33,801 nucleotides of DNA. It comes from Candidatus Zambryskiibacteriota bacterium (lineage in GTDB: Bacteria > Patescibacteriota > Minisyncoccia > Phycocordibacterales > Zambryskibacteraceae). The stretch spans positions 1 to 33,801 of the forward strand of contig JACOVQ010000007.1 in NCBI GenBank assembly GCA_016177225.1, given 5' to 3'. A model generated the notes under the pieces. That model ran no database searches and was not told the origin of the DNA. It was given only the letters and a program-made list of their open reading frames with translations. Below, piece after piece: positions 23,714 through 31,366 of this stretch (the stretch's first letter is position 1; every line of letters starts with the position of its first letter). Made by a program: the position numbers and the translations under genes.

Positions 23714-23797
23714 GCTCGAGTGGCGGAATTGGTATACGCGCAACACTTAAAATGTTGTGACCGCAAGGTCATGTGAGTTCGATTCTCACCTCGAGCA
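23714..23797 (+). tRNA. tRNA-Leu (anticodon TAA)
   Basis: An 84-nt cloverleaf with acceptor GCTCGAG/CTCGAGC, anticodon stem CAACA/TGTTG around CTTAAAA, a long variable arm, T-loop TTCGATT and discriminator A. CCA is not encoded. Confidence 0.95.
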
Positions 23798-23808
23798 CTT
23801 GTTAGAAT

Positions 23809-23879
23809 GCGGGTATGGTTTAGTGGTAGGACGCAACCTTCCCAAGGTTGAAACGCGAGTCCGATTCTCGCTACCCGCA
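23809..23879 (+). tRNA. tRNA-Gly (anticodon CCC)
   Basis: A 71-nt cloverleaf with acceptor GCGGGTA/TACCCGC, anticodon loop TTCCCAA and discriminator A. The T-loop reads TCCGATT, so position 55 is C where a pseudouridine is normal. CCA is not encoded. Its 3' end faces the infB stop 5 bp away. Confidence 0.93.
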
Positions 23880-23884
23880 CTGAA

Positions 23885-25384
23885 TTATTTTATTACTTTT
23901 GTAATTACTTCCAATGTATCTCCCGGGGCGATTTCAAATTTTGATTCTATAAGAGCGCCGAACTCCTCTCCTTCGTTAGCACTTGAAGTCGCAACCCTTC
24001 CTTTTTGAAGCTCTTTTACTTTGCCGCGCCCGATTTCTGATTCGCGCCTGATAATTTTAATTTCTGTGTCTTGCCGAAATGTACCGGAGAGCACTTTTCC
24101 CCCTATAACCTGTTTATTTTTGGCGGTGCTAAATATTTTTAAGACTTTTATTGAACATTCGATTTGTTCGGTTTCAACTCTCGGCTCTTTTTCAGCTAAA
24201 AGTTCCTGAATTTTATCTGTCAACTCGTAAATAATGTTAAAAGTTAAAATAGCGATACCGGAGCGCTCCGCAAGATTTGCCGCTTGCGAATCAACTTTCG
24301 TATTGAAGCCGATGATATAAGTGTCTGGAGCGGTAAGAGCAGATTTAACATCGTTTTCATTGATGGCGCCGACGCCGGAGGAAATAATTTTCGGCGTAAT
24401 TTTCTCGCGGGAAATTTTATTAAGCTCATTTGACACCACTTCTAAACTTCCCGCCGTATCTGTTTTAAGTACTATCGGCAGCGCAACCACTCCTTCGCTC
24501 TCCAAGGTCTTGCTCCCTAAGGTCGAACCTTGGGAATCAGTACCTAAGGTTCGACCTTTCTCTGCGAAGGATTCTGCGTACGTGAGCGCGTCCTCTTTTT
24601 TTAAAAACGTCTTAAATTCCGCTCCAATCATGGGCATTTTATCCCACCCAATGATCTGCACCGGGCTTGAGAAACTTAATTCTTCAACCGTGTTACCTTC
24701 AGTGTCTAACAAAAATCTGATTGGAGCAATAGTTCCGGAAGAAGCCGCGAAAAGACCTTGTTTAACGGTACCTTCTTGAATTATTCCTACCGCCGTAATG
24801 CCACGCTTGGGGTCGAGCCTCGATTCAATAATCACTCCCGAACCCAAAACATCTCTCTCGGCAGTTTTACCCTCAAATTCTGACAAAAGCCCAATCATGT
24901 CGAGCAAATCATCTACTCCCTGCCCGGTTACCGCGGATACCTCGACAACAGAAATATTACCGCCATATCCTTCCACATACACTTCGTTCTCGGCGAGACT
25001 TTGTTTGACTCGTCCTATATCGGCGTTGGTTTTGTCCACTTTGGTAATTGCGACCAGATAAGGAAGATTGCATTCTTTAATATATTTAATAACCTCAACC
25101 GTCTGAGGTCTCACTCCGTCTTCGGCGGAGACTATCAATATCGCAATATCAGCGACACTGGCACAGCGAGTACGAATTGAGGTAAACGCTTCGTGTCCCG
25201 GTGTGTCGATAAATGTAATGTGTGTTCCATTGGTACAAGTGATTTCATACACACTTGGATGTTGAGTAATACCTCCTGCTTCCTTTTCTACGATATTAGT
25301 TTTGCGAATGTAGTCTAACAGACTCGACTTGCCGTGGTCGATATGTCCAAGCATTGCTACTACTGGTGGGCGTAATTCAGCCAT
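23885..25384 (-). CDS. infB: Translation initiation factor IF-2, short form
   Basis: A 499-residue IF-2 that brings initiator tRNA to the ribosome. G1 is GHIDHGKSS (13-21), with Ser in place of the usual Thr; DTPGHEAF and TKVDK (usual NKID) are G3 and G4. Domains II, III and IV follow. The whole N-terminal region of E. coli IF-2 (about 390 residues) is absent and the protein begins RPPVVAMLGH. A low-complexity stretch (GRTLGTDSQGSTLGSKTLE) between domains II and III comes from an inverted repeat at 24519-24558. A TAAAGT box lies 6 nt before the ATG. It is divergent from the cysteine desulfurase. Confidence 0.96.
   Translation of the reverse strand: MAELRPPVVAMLGHIDHGKSSLLDYIRKTNIVEKEAGGITQHPSVYEITCTNGTHITFIDTPGHEAFTSIRTRCASVADIAILIVSAEDGVRPQTVEVIKYIKECNLPYLVAITKVDKTNADIGRVKQSLAENEVYVEGYGGNISVVEVSAVTGQGVDDLLDMIGLLSEFEGKTAERDVLGSGVIIESRLDPKRGITAVGIIQEGTVKQGLFAASSGTIAPIRFLLDTEGNTVEELSFSSPVQIIGWDKMPMIGAEFKTFLKKEDALTYAESFAEKGRTLGTDSQGSTLGSKTLESEGVVALPIVLKTDTAGSLEVVSNELNKISREKITPKIISSGVGAINENDVKSALTAPDTYIIGFNTKVDSQAANLAERSGIAILTFNIIYELTDKIQELLAEKEPRVETEQIECSIKVLKIFSTAKNKQVIGGKVLSGTFRQDTEIKIIRRESEIGRGKVKELQKGRVATSSANEGEEFGALIESKFEIAPGDTLEVITKVIK
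24519..24558. repeat. Intragenic inverted repeat in infB
   Basis: Thirteen-bp arms AAGGTCGAACCTT and AAGGTTCGACCTT surround a 14-nt spacer that can extend the stem by three more pairs (one G-U). CCTAAGGT also recurs as a direct repeat. It encodes the low-complexity linker, so it looks like a true in-frame insertion. Confidence 0.85.
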
Positions 25385-25411
25385 ACAGAGACTTTACCTT
25401 ATCATAAAAAT

Positions 25412-25420
25412 ATATAAAAT
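25412..25420 (+). promoter_or_regulatory. -10 box for the cysteine desulfurase gene
   Basis: TAAAAT at 25415-25420, within ATATAAAAT, is 6 nt before the ATG at 25427. The divergent infB has TAAAGT (complement of 25391-25396) 6 nt before its ATG. Neither gene shows a Shine-Dalgarno. Confidence 0.5.
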
Positions 25421-25426
25421 GGCGAA

Positions 25427-26392
25427 ATGAATTGGTTTAAACGAAAAAGAATTTTTCTGGACTATGCGTCTGCGACTCCGGTTTTGCCGGAAGTTTTAAA
25501 GACGATGGAGAATTACTGGTCGCGCGAATTTTATAATCCGAATGCAATTTATGCGGAGGGAGAGACGGTGAAAAAAGAGATGAAAAAGTGTCGTCACGCG
25601 ATAGCCAGTATCTTGGGAGTGAACGTGGATGAAGTCATCTTCACCTCTGGCGGTACGGAAGCCAATGTTCTTGCGGTGAGAGGGGTACGCCCTGGCAAAA
25701 TAATTTTTGAGGAAGAAAGCCATCCATCTGTATCCGAAGCGATTGTTGAAAATAAATCTAAAGAAGTCGTTTTGGTCTCAAGTGTGACTACGGACAACAA
25801 GCTTGGGCGCCAGATTCGCAAGGAAAGGAAAAAGAATCCGCCAACTGGCGGACCGCTTCTCCACGTCGATGCTTCGCAGACAGCACAATATTTTGACGTT
25901 AGTTTAGAACGGCTTTCTTGCGACATGCTTACCCTTGATAGCGCCAAACTCTACGGGCCAAAAGGTATTGGGGCGTTGGTGGTGAGAAGGGGCGTGAAGC
26001 TCAATCTTCCTCCCCGCGGCACGCTACCCGCACCTCTCATTGTAGGTTTTACTAAAGCTCTCGAGATTGCTGTAAGGGATAGAGAAAGTGAGTTTAAGCG
26101 GCTCGATAAGTTGGCTGACGATTTTGCCAAAGAGATTCAAAGTAATCTGCCTAACGTGGAAGTTAATAAAATTTCACCAAACATCGTGAATGTTTCTGTC
26201 CCGGGGATTCTCCCGGAATTTCTAGTGCTCAAGCTTGATAGTGGGGGAGTGATGGTTTCTGCTGGGCCTGCATGCAATGCCAATAAACCTGAACCTAGAG
26301 ATATGCCCGTACGTTTCTCCCTAGGCCGCTTCACTACTCTCTCCGATCTAAAACGCGCCACCGCAATCCTAATTAAACTTATTAAGTCCTAG
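25427..26392 (+). CDS. Cysteine desulfurase-like PLP enzyme (short NifS/IscS form)
   Basis: A 321-residue fold-type I aminotransferase-family protein. LDYASATP (11-18), SGGTEAN (74-80), His99, VDASQ (147-151), the PLP lysine Lys174 in DSAKLYGPKG and the likely catalytic Cys283 in AGPAC are present, then VRFSLGRFTT. Typical IscS/NifS has 380-400 residues; the loss is mainly in the central segment after the PLP lysine. The usual SSHK lysine motif reads DSAK. It probably supplies sulfur for Fe-S clusters or tRNA thiolation; no scaffold or mnmA gene is nearby. A 7-bp-arm hairpin is at 25837. Confidence 0.88.
   Translation: MNWFKRKRIFLDYASATPVLPEVLKTMENYWSREFYNPNAIYAEGETVKKEMKKCRHAIASILGVNVDEVIFTSGGTEANVLAVRGVRPGKIIFEEESHPSVSEAIVENKSKEVVLVSSVTTDNKLGRQIRKERKKNPPTGGPLLHVDASQTAQYFDVSLERLSCDMLTLDSAKLYGPKGIGALVVRRGVKLNLPPRGTLPAPLIVGFTKALEIAVRDRESEFKRLDKLADDFAKEIQSNLPNVEVNKISPNIVNVSVPGILPEFLVLKLDSGGVMVSAGPACNANKPEPRDMPVRFSLGRFTTLSDLKRATAILIKLIKS
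25837..25852. repeat. Short intragenic inverted repeat in the desulfurase gene
   Basis: TCCGCCA, AC, TGGCGGA. It codes for PPTGG in a loop before the VDASQ strand. With only 7-bp arms it may be chance. Confidence 0.4.
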
Positions 26393-26440
26393 AAACATTC
26401 TCAAGTTCTCAAGAATTTGAGAATAAAATAAAAAGAAATC

Positions 26441-26460
26441 CGGCACCCTTGCGAGTGCCG
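26441..26460 (-). terminator. Terminator of the 73-residue membrane protein gene
   Basis: On the minus strand CGGCAC and GTGCCG arms (reading CGGCACTCGCAAGGGTGCCG) are followed by GATTTCTTTTTATTTTATTC. The next plus-strand hairpin at 26397-26424 (ATTCTCAA/TTGAGAAT) may end the desulfurase transcript. Confidence 0.75.
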
Positions 26461-26470
26461 AATCTAGTTT

Positions 26471-26692
26471 TTACTGACGGCCATGTCTTTTACGAACCGC
26501 TGCTGTATCGTCGCATATCAACGGCAGTTGCTCCCAGTTGTCATGCGGGAAATACGAGCAGGTGCGGCCATCTCGCCGCTCGACATACTTGAGGCCTCTA
26601 TATTCGTACCGCACAGGTCGAAGATAGAGATATATTCCAATCACAAGAAGTGTGCATGCTATGGCCAGAGCCATCTTTGTTACAAGCGCCAT
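26471..26692 (-). CDS. Small single-pass membrane protein, function unknown
   Basis: A 73-residue protein: MALVTKMALAIACTLLVIG begins a hydrophobic N-terminal helix (about 6-27), followed by a polar tail rich in Arg, Tyr and Asp with two cysteines (RTCSYF and LICDD) that could form a disulfide outside the cell. It has a complete expression unit: TTGACT-17-TACGAT promoter, AAGGAGG Shine-Dalgarno 6 nt before the ATG at 26692, and a terminator. The upstream in-frame start at 26719 is rejected because it would leave the Shine-Dalgarno inside the gene. No family recognised. Confidence 0.7.
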   Translation of the reverse strand: MALVTKMALAIACTLLVIGIYLYLRPVRYEYRGLKYVERRDGRTCSYFPHDNWEQLPLICDDTAAVRKRHGRQ

Positions 26693-26710
26693 AATTGACC
26701 TCCTTCTTAA

Positions 26711-26739
26711 ATCGTACACTATTTCACATAAAAAGTCAA
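26711..26739 (-). promoter_or_regulatory. Sigma70-type promoter for the 73-residue membrane protein gene
   Basis: On the minus strand TTGACT (26739-26734), 17-bp spacer, TACGAT (26716-26711). The start site is expected about 7 nt further, giving a short leader with AAGGAGG. Confidence 0.7.
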
Positions 26740-26784
26740 GTATTGGCTATAAAACCCCATAGAATAAAAACTTTTTGAAGTCTT

Positions 26785-26813
26785 TTGCCAGACGTGCCGT
26801 TTTATAGTAAAAT
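26785..26813 (+). promoter_or_regulatory. Promoter of clpB
   Basis: TTGCCA (26785-26790), 17-bp spacer, TAAAAT (26808-26813). The leader would be about 22 nt. No CIRCE element (TTAGCACTC-N9-GAGTGCTAA) or other heat-shock operator is visible upstream. Confidence 0.6.
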
Positions 26814-26842
26814 GCAACTACCTAGTAGAAAGTAAAAATAGA

Positions 26843-29554
26843 ATGCAACCATTTAACCACTTCACGACCAAGGCGAAAGAAGTTATCAGGAAAGCCCACG
26901 AGCTTGCTATTGAGCGCGGGCAAAATCACGTTAATCCGATGCATCTATTGGCGGCGTTGCTTTTACAGGAAGAGAGCATGGTTATTTCCATTCTCGATAA
27001 AATGGAAGTCGACACTATCCTTCTCTCTGACTCCGTCCTTGATGTTATAGAGAGTCCGGAAGCCGGCTCAACTTTGTCTCCTTCCTATCAAATTTATCTG
27101 ACTCCGGAATTGGCGCATACTATCGAATCTTCTTCGAAGGTAGCACAGTCTCTTGGCGATGAATTTGTTTCCACCGAACATCTCTTCATCGCCGTGCTTG
27201 ACATCCCAGGCGAAGCGCGCGAACTTCTTTTAAAATTTAAGATTGACAGGCAAACCGTCATTAAAGTTTTGGAAGAGCTCAAAAAGGTCGGACCTGCTGA
27301 ACCAAAAGAAAATAAAAAGTATAAATCGCTGACCAAATTTACCCGCTCTCTAACCGCACTCGCAAAAACAAACAAACTCGACCCGGTCATCGGCCGCGAC
27401 GACGAAATTTCGCGCATCATCCAAATCCTTTCCCGTCGTACCAAAAATAATCCTATTCTAATTGGCGAAGCCGGCGTTGGTAAAACCGCCATTGCCGAAG
27501 GCCTGGCGCTCCGCATGGCTTCCGGCAATGTGCCCGAGTCGCTTAAAGAAAAAGAGCTCGTATCGCTCGACGTCGGGCTCTTAATTGCCGGCACCAAGTA
27601 TCGCGGCGAGTTTGAAGAGCGGTTGAAAAATATCATCAAAGAAATAGAAAAGTCGGAGGGTAAAATCATCCTCTTCATTGATGAGATTCATACTATTGTT
27701 GGCGCCGGTGCGGCCGAAGGCTCAATGGATGCCTCCAATATGCTCAAACCATCTCTCGCGAGAGGCGAGTTGCGCGCTATCGGTGCTACCACACTCCGCG
27801 AATATCAGAAACATATTGAGAAAGACCCGGCTCTGACTCGCCGCTTCCAGCCGGTCTACGTCCAAGAGCCTTCAGTCGAAGACGCTATGACCATTCTTCG
27901 CGGCCTTAAAGGACGCTACGAACTTTACCACAGCGTTCACATTACCGATGACGCCATACAAGTTGCAGTATCACTCTCCGCTCGTTATATTACCGATAGG
28001 TTTTTGCCGGACAAAGCGGTTGACCTGATAGACGAAGCCGCTTCATTTCTCAAAATTTCTCTGGAAAACATGCCGCCAATTTTACAAGAAGCGCAGTCGA
28101 AAATCATGAAATTGGAAATCGAGAAAGAAGCGTTAAAGAAAGAAACGAAAAATTTGAAAGTAAAAGCGCGTCTTAAGATTATCGATAAAGAAATTGCCGA
28201 CCTCAAAGAGCAAACTTCAGAAATAGAACTCAAGTGGAAAAACGAAAAGGAAACGGTAGGAGAAATAAAAGAAATTAAGAAAAATCTTGAAACCTTGCGC
28301 CTCGAGACTGAAGCGGCTGAAGCGCACGCCGACCTTTCTCGCGCGGCCGAATTGCGCTATGGCAAGATTCCACATTTCGAAAAAGAGCTTGATGCTAAAA
28401 CCAAGCGTCTTAAGAAACTTCAAGGCTCGCGAAGAATTCTTAAAGAAGAAATTACCGCTTCAGATATTGCCACTGTCGTTAGCCGCTGGACCGGCATTCC
28501 GGTGTCGCGAATGCTCGAAGAAGAAGCGGAAAAACTTTATCGCATGGAAGATTTTCTCAAGAGGCGCATTGTCGGACAAAACGAAGCGGTCAAGAAAATT
28601 TCTGACACCGTTAAGCGCTCTCGCGCCGGGATTTCAGACCCGCATAAACCTATCGGTTCCTTCATCTTCCTCGGACCTACTGGTGTCGGCAAGACGGAGC
28701 TTACCAAAGCGCTGGCGGAATTTATGTTTGATGACGAGAAAGCTTTGATTCGCGTCGATATGTCGGAATTGATGGAGAAGCACTCTGTCTCGAAGCTCAT
28801 CGGCGCGCCGCCTGGTTATGTCGGCTTTGAAGAAGGTTCGAGCTTTGCTGAATCTGTGCGCCACAGGCCGTACTCCGTCATTCTATTTGATGAAATAGAG
28901 AAAGCTCATCCGGAAGTCTTTAACATTCTCTTGCAAATTCTTGATAACGGCCGGCTGACAGACGCCAAGGGCAGGGTAGTCAACTTCAAAAACACGGTAA
29001 TCATCATGACCTCAAATATCGGCGCGCAATATATCGATAAAATGCAAACCATCGGCTTTTCCAAGGGCGAAGCGGAAGACTACGGAGGCGTGAAGGATAA
29101 AGTACTTGAGTCTTTGAAAGAACACTTCCGCCCGGAGTTTATCAATCGTTTGGATGATATCATCGTCTTTGACATTCTCTCTAAAGAGGCGATTAAAAAT
29201 ATTGTTAAAATTCAGGTGGATATTGTGAGGAAGCGTCTGGCAGAAAAGGAGATTGACTTATTTGTGACAGAACCGGTGTTAGAACTGTTAACCAAAGAAG
29301 GATATAACCCGCAGTATGGCGCGCGTCCGCTCAAGAGACTGATACAAGAAAAAATTCTCAATTCTGTAGCTTCAATGATGATATCCAATAAAGTGCTCTC
29401 GGGAGGAACGGTTACAGTAGACGTGCGAGGCGGAAGCTTTGCTTTTGATGTGAGCAAGAGCAAGCGTTCCGGCTCGGTTAGCACTATAGTTTCGAAAAGG
29501 CCCGCCCGCCTCGCAAGCGAGAGCGTTGCGGGCGGGGAAGCGGTTATGAAATAA
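26843..29554 (+). CDS. clpB: ClpB-type AAA+ disaggregase
   Basis: A 903-residue Hsp100 protein. Two N-terminal Clp repeats (about 1-145), AAA1 with Walker A GEAGVGKT (208-215) and [14 protein letters not shown], a long coiled-coil middle domain (about 400-525, with [12 protein letters not shown] and [17 protein letters not shown]), the [13 protein letters not shown] linker, and AAA2 with GPTGVGKT (611-618). The long M-domain marks ClpB, which pulls proteins out of aggregates with DnaK, and not ClpA or ClpC. The last roughly 25 residues ([20 protein letters not shown]) are encoded by a hairpin and look like a tail extension. Confidence 0.95.
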   Translation: MQPFNHFTTKAKEVIRKAHELAIERGQNHVNPMHLLAALLLQEESMVISILDKMEVDTILLSDSVLDVIESPEAGSTLSPSYQIYLTPELAHTIESSSKVAQSLGDEFVSTEHLFIAVLDIPGEARELLLKFKIDRQTVIKVLEELKKVGPAEPKENKKYKSLTKFTRSLTALAKTNKLDPVIGRDDEISRIIQILSRRTKNNPILIGEAGVGKTAIAEGLALRMASGNVPESLKEKELVSLDVGLLIAGTKYRGEFEERLKNIIKEIEKSEGKIILFIDEIHTIVGAGAAEGSMDASNMLKPSLARGELRAIGATTLREYQKHIEKDPALTRRFQPVYVQEPSVEDAMTILRGLKGRYELYHSVHITDDAIQVAVSLSARYITDRFLPDKAVDLIDEAASFLKISLENMPPILQEAQSKIMKLEIEKEALKKETKNLKVKARLKIIDKEIADLKEQTSEIELKWKNEKETVGEIKEIKKNLETLRLETEAAEAHADLSRAAELRYGKIPHFEKELDAKTKRLKKLQGSRRILKEEITASDIATVVSRWTGIPVSRMLEEEAEKLYRMEDFLKRRIVGQNEAVKKISDTVKRSRAGISDPHKPIGSFIFLGPTGVGKTELTKALAEFMFDDEKALIRVDMSELMEKHSVSKLIGAPPGYVGFEEGSSFAESVRHRPYSVILFDEIEKAHPEVFNILLQILDNGRLTDAKGRVVNFKNTVIIMTSNIGAQYIDKMQTIGFSKGEAEDYGGVKDKVLESLKEHFRPEFINRLDDIIVFDILSKEAIKNIVKIQVDIVRKRLAEKEIDLFVTEPVLELLTKEGYNPQYGARPLKRLIQEKILNSVASMMISNKVLSGGTVTVDVRGGSFAFDVSKSKRSGSVSTIVSKRPARLASESVAGGEAVMK
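29501..29536. repeat. Compound hairpin in the last codons of clpB
   Basis: Nine-bp outer arms CCCGCCCGC and GCGGGCGGG enclose a smaller hairpin CTCGC-AA-GCGAG. It codes for [11 protein letters not shown], past the conserved end of ClpB. Confidence 0.7.
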
Positions 29555-29669
29555 AAGAGCCGCTGGTAGTCCCCCATGAGGATTGCTCCTCGAACTAGCC
29601 AGCGGCTTGAGTGTCTCTAAGTTCACGACTTCGAGGAGAGAACAACGAAGTGGCTACTAGGGAGACATC
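29548..29669 (-). ncRNA. Candidate small RNA between clpB and tRNA-Tyr
   Basis: On the minus strand TTGCAA (29704-29699), a 17-bp spacer and TACTGT (29681-29676) predict a start near 29669. The transcript could form a first hairpin (GTCTC/GAGAC enclosing ACTTCG/CGAAGT) and a strong second one (AGCCGCTGG plus TAGT pairing with ACTA plus CCAGCGGCT, one bulge, inner GAGGA-GCAA-TCCTC), ending in CTCTTTTATTTC like a terminator. No ORF with a start signal lies in it, and it matches no RNA family that I recognise. A simple bidirectional clpB terminator remains possible. Confidence 0.4.
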
Positions 29670-29736
29670 AATTTAACAGTACCAGCTATATTTTGTTTTT
29701 GCAACCACAGCTTTTGTATATTAAAATAGCCAAATT

Positions 29737-29820
29737 GCGTCGGTGGCGGAGTGGTCAATCGCACTAGACTGTAAATCTGGCGGCCTTAGGCCTACGCAGG
29801 TTCGAATCCTGCCCGGCGCA
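29737..29820 (+). tRNA. tRNA-Tyr (anticodon GTA)
   Basis: An 84-nt cloverleaf with acceptor GCGTCGG/CCGGCGC, anticodon loop CTGTAAA, a long variable arm, T-loop TTCGAAT and discriminator A. CCA is not encoded. Confidence 0.95.
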
Positions 29821-29853
29821 CTCGACTTTTTATAATTTATATTGTGTAATTGA

Positions 29854-29896
29854 AAACGCCCGGCGCGACGCGGTGAGGTGTCGGTGCCGGGCGTTT
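29854..29896 (-). terminator. Terminator of the 64-residue ORF
   Basis: Eleven-bp arms (AAACGCCCGGC and GCCGGGCGTTT) flank a 21-nt loop; on the minus strand TTTTCAATTA follows. The GCCCGGC stem is like that of the 31367 terminator. Confidence 0.7.
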
Positions 29897-29909
29897 AGGG
29901 TAAGTGCGT

Positions 29910-30104
29910 TCATGAAGTCGTCCTTTCGCGGCGGGGTCGGTTTTCTTTAAGCCACTCTTCTAAGTCGGCCATGGCTTCTTCTAAATCTGCTTTAGTGTTT
30001 CTGGCTAGACGCAAGAGATTTTGCCCAGCCGGTACCAATGTTGGGTCCGCTTTTTCTAGAAATGTCCGCAAGTGCTTTGCTGTTACTTGAACTTGCGTAC
30101 TCAT
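29910..30104 (-). CDS. Small helical charged protein, function unknown
   Basis: A 64-residue protein (MSTQVQVTAKHLRTFLEKADP at its start) predicted nearly all helical, acidic in the middle (KADLEEAMADLEEWLKE) and basic at the end (RPRRER). There is no membrane helix or known motif. Of three in-frame starts the ATG at 30104 is best placed, 8 nt after AGGAGG. It has a TTGACA promoter and its own terminator. No family recognised. Confidence 0.65.
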   Translation of the reverse strand: MSTQVQVTAKHLRTFLEKADPTLVPAGQNLLRLARNTKADLEEAMADLEEWLKENRPRRERTTS

Positions 30105-30140
30105 AATCATCACCTCCTTTCGGGAACAAATTCTGCGTTA

Positions 30141-30192
30141 ATTTTATATTTGTTTAAGCCTTATTGTCAATTGTTTTGTCTTGATGTAAACT
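30141..30192. promoter_or_regulatory. Divergent promoters with overlapping -35 boxes (64-residue ORF and rpmG)
   Basis: Plus strand: TTGTCA (30164-30169), 17 bp, TAAACT (30187-30192), 7 nt before the rpmG ATG. Minus strand: TTGACA (30170-30165), 18 bp, TAAAAT (30146-30141). The two -35 hexamers share five base pairs, so the polymerases must compete. Confidence 0.6.
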
Positions 30193-30199
30193 ACCCGCC

Positions 30200-30373
30200 A
30201 TGTCACAAGACCATCTCATAAAGTTAGTTTCGGTAGGGAACGAAAAAGGCGCCGGCAAAGGCCACACATATTACTCGCGCAAAAACCGCAAGTCCGTCGA
30301 GCACAAACTCGAATTTAAGAAATATAACCCAATAGTTCGCAAACATACCGTTTATAAGGAGAAGAAAGCCTAA
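30200..30373 (+). CDS. rpmG: Ribosomal protein L33
   Basis: A 57-residue basic protein: IKLVSVGNEKGAGKGHTYYS, then KNRKSVEHKLEFKKYNPIVRKH, matching L33 (VxLVSTxGTGxxYxTxKN and LELKKYDPxxRKH). It has no zinc cysteines. TAAACT is 7 nt before the ATG and no Shine-Dalgarno is seen, so it is probably leaderless. It is followed 22 nt later by tRNA-Trp, as in many genomes where rpmG clusters with tRNA-Trp and secE. Confidence 0.9.
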   Translation: MSQDHLIKLVSVGNEKGAGKGHTYYSRKNRKSVEHKLEFKKYNPIVRKHTVYKEKKA

Positions 30374-30395
30374 ATCGTGCTAATATACGCTCAAA

Positions 30396-30466
30396 GGGCG
30401 ATTAGTTAAGTGGCATAACGTTCGTCTCCAAAACGAACATCGGGGGTCCGATTCCCTCATCGCCCG
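30396..30466 (+). tRNA. tRNA-Trp (anticodon CCA)
   Basis: A 71-nt cloverleaf with acceptor GGGCGAT/ATCGCCC, anticodon stem TTCGT/ACGAA around CTCCAAA and discriminator G. The T-loop is TCCGATT, with C at position 55 as in the tRNA-Gly here. CCA is not encoded. A decayed copy lies at 31428. Confidence 0.95.
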
Positions 30467-30474
30467 CATAGTTT

Positions 30475-31155
30475 ATGAATGGTCAAATTACGAAAGGTAT
30501 TCCAGTAGAAGAGATAAAGAAGATTATAATTAAGGAGACCAATGAGTTTCTAGTTGAAATTTTAGAAACAGATAAATTATCTTTACTAAAAGAACACAAA
30601 TATCTAGATGCCCGCTTAAGAGAATCAGCTCAAAAGTTGTTATATGTTGCGGCCAGTTACTTGCCTAATGGGTATAAATTATTCGTCGTCACTGCATATA
30701 GACCTATCTGGATGCAAAAGGAGTTATATAGACGAAGAGAAAAGCAATTAGCCATCAAGCATCCTTTATTAATGATTTTTCAGCATTCAAAATGGAGAAA
30801 ATTGGTAAACAGATACACTTCTCCTCCTGGTGGCTCATCTCATCAATATGGAGGTGCTGTGGATATAATGGTTATAGATTCAAAGGGAAATAGGTTGGAC
30901 ATGGGCACGACCTTAACAGATTTCGGAATGAAAGTTCATACGGAGAATAATTTGATTACTGAAAAACAGAGAAAAAACAGGAAAACTTTATATGATGCTA
31001 TGACCAAAGCTGGATTTGTTAATTATCCTCTTGAGTGGTGGCACTATTCTTACGGAGATCGGATGTGGGCGGCCTACACCAATCGCAAAGAATGCTTTTA
31101 TGGTCCTATGAACATGGATGCCGATTCGGAGATAAATGATTTTGTGGTAGTATAA
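30475..31155 (+). CDS. M15-family D-Ala-D-Ala dipeptidase/carboxypeptidase-like protein
   Basis: A 226-residue zinc peptidase of the VanX/VanY type. TAYRP (73-77) with the VanX-like Arg76, SSHQYGGAVD (121-130) with zinc ligands His123 and Asp130, and EWWHY (187-191) with catalytic Glu187 and ligand His190 are present. No signal peptide or membrane helix is seen, so a cytoplasmic VanX-like dipeptidase is possible; it could otherwise trim wall peptides after release by an unknown route. It starts 8 nt after tRNA-Trp with no visible Shine-Dalgarno. Its AT-rich codon use and position between two tRNA-Trp copies suggest acquired cargo. Confidence 0.85.
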   Translation: MNGQITKGIPVEEIKKIIIKETNEFLVEILETDKLSLLKEHKYLDARLRESAQKLLYVAASYLPNGYKLFVVTAYRPIWMQKELYRRREKQLAIKHPLLMIFQHSKWRKLVNRYTSPPGGSSHQYGGAVDIMVIDSKGNRLDMGTTLTDFGMKVHTENNLITEKQRKNRKTLYDAMTKAGFVNYPLEWWHYSYGDRMWAAYTNRKECFYGPMNMDADSEINDFVVV

Positions 31156-31183
31156 ATGGAGACGACAATAGGAGGCGATTGGT

Positions 31184-31360
31184 ATGAGAGTTTTCGTTTA
31201 TTGGGAATACGGAGTTTGTTATGCTGTTTTAAACGATTATCCAGAAATATCGGGTTCTGGAAAATCTGAAACAGAAGCGATTGGAGACCTGATTATGTCA
31301 CATCAGGAACTCTGTCACTTTGAGATAAGGGAAGATAAAGGTAAGCAGATTGCGGTGTAA
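31184..31360 (+). CDS. Small protein, possibly HicB-like fold
   Basis: A 58-residue protein with MRVFVYWEYGVCYAVLNDYP at its start and EISGSGKSETEAIGDLIMSH in the middle. The order beta strand, strand, then GxGxTxxEAxxDL helix recalls the small HicB-type antitoxin fold, but no hicA-like toxin gene is adjacent and the match is weak. It has a strong Shine-Dalgarno (TAGGAGGCGAT) before the ATG and a terminator after the stop. It lies 28 bp after the M15 gene and may be its operon partner. Confidence 0.6.
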   Translation: MRVFVYWEYGVCYAVLNDYPEISGSGKSETEAIGDLIMSHQELCHFEIREDKGKQIAV

Positions 31361-31366
31361 TGCTTG

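Noticed and set aside
26483-26698. 71-codon plus-strand frame opposite the 73-residue membrane protein gene
   Set aside because: The minus-strand gene has a promoter, Shine-Dalgarno and terminator; this frame has none.
27094-27678. 194-codon minus-strand frame opposite clpB
   Set aside because: Serine-rich antisense reading of the ClpB AAA1 region; no independent signal.
29372-29626. 84-codon minus-strand frame across the clpB 3' end
   Set aside because: No start signal; the region is better explained as the clpB tail plus a structured transcript or terminator.
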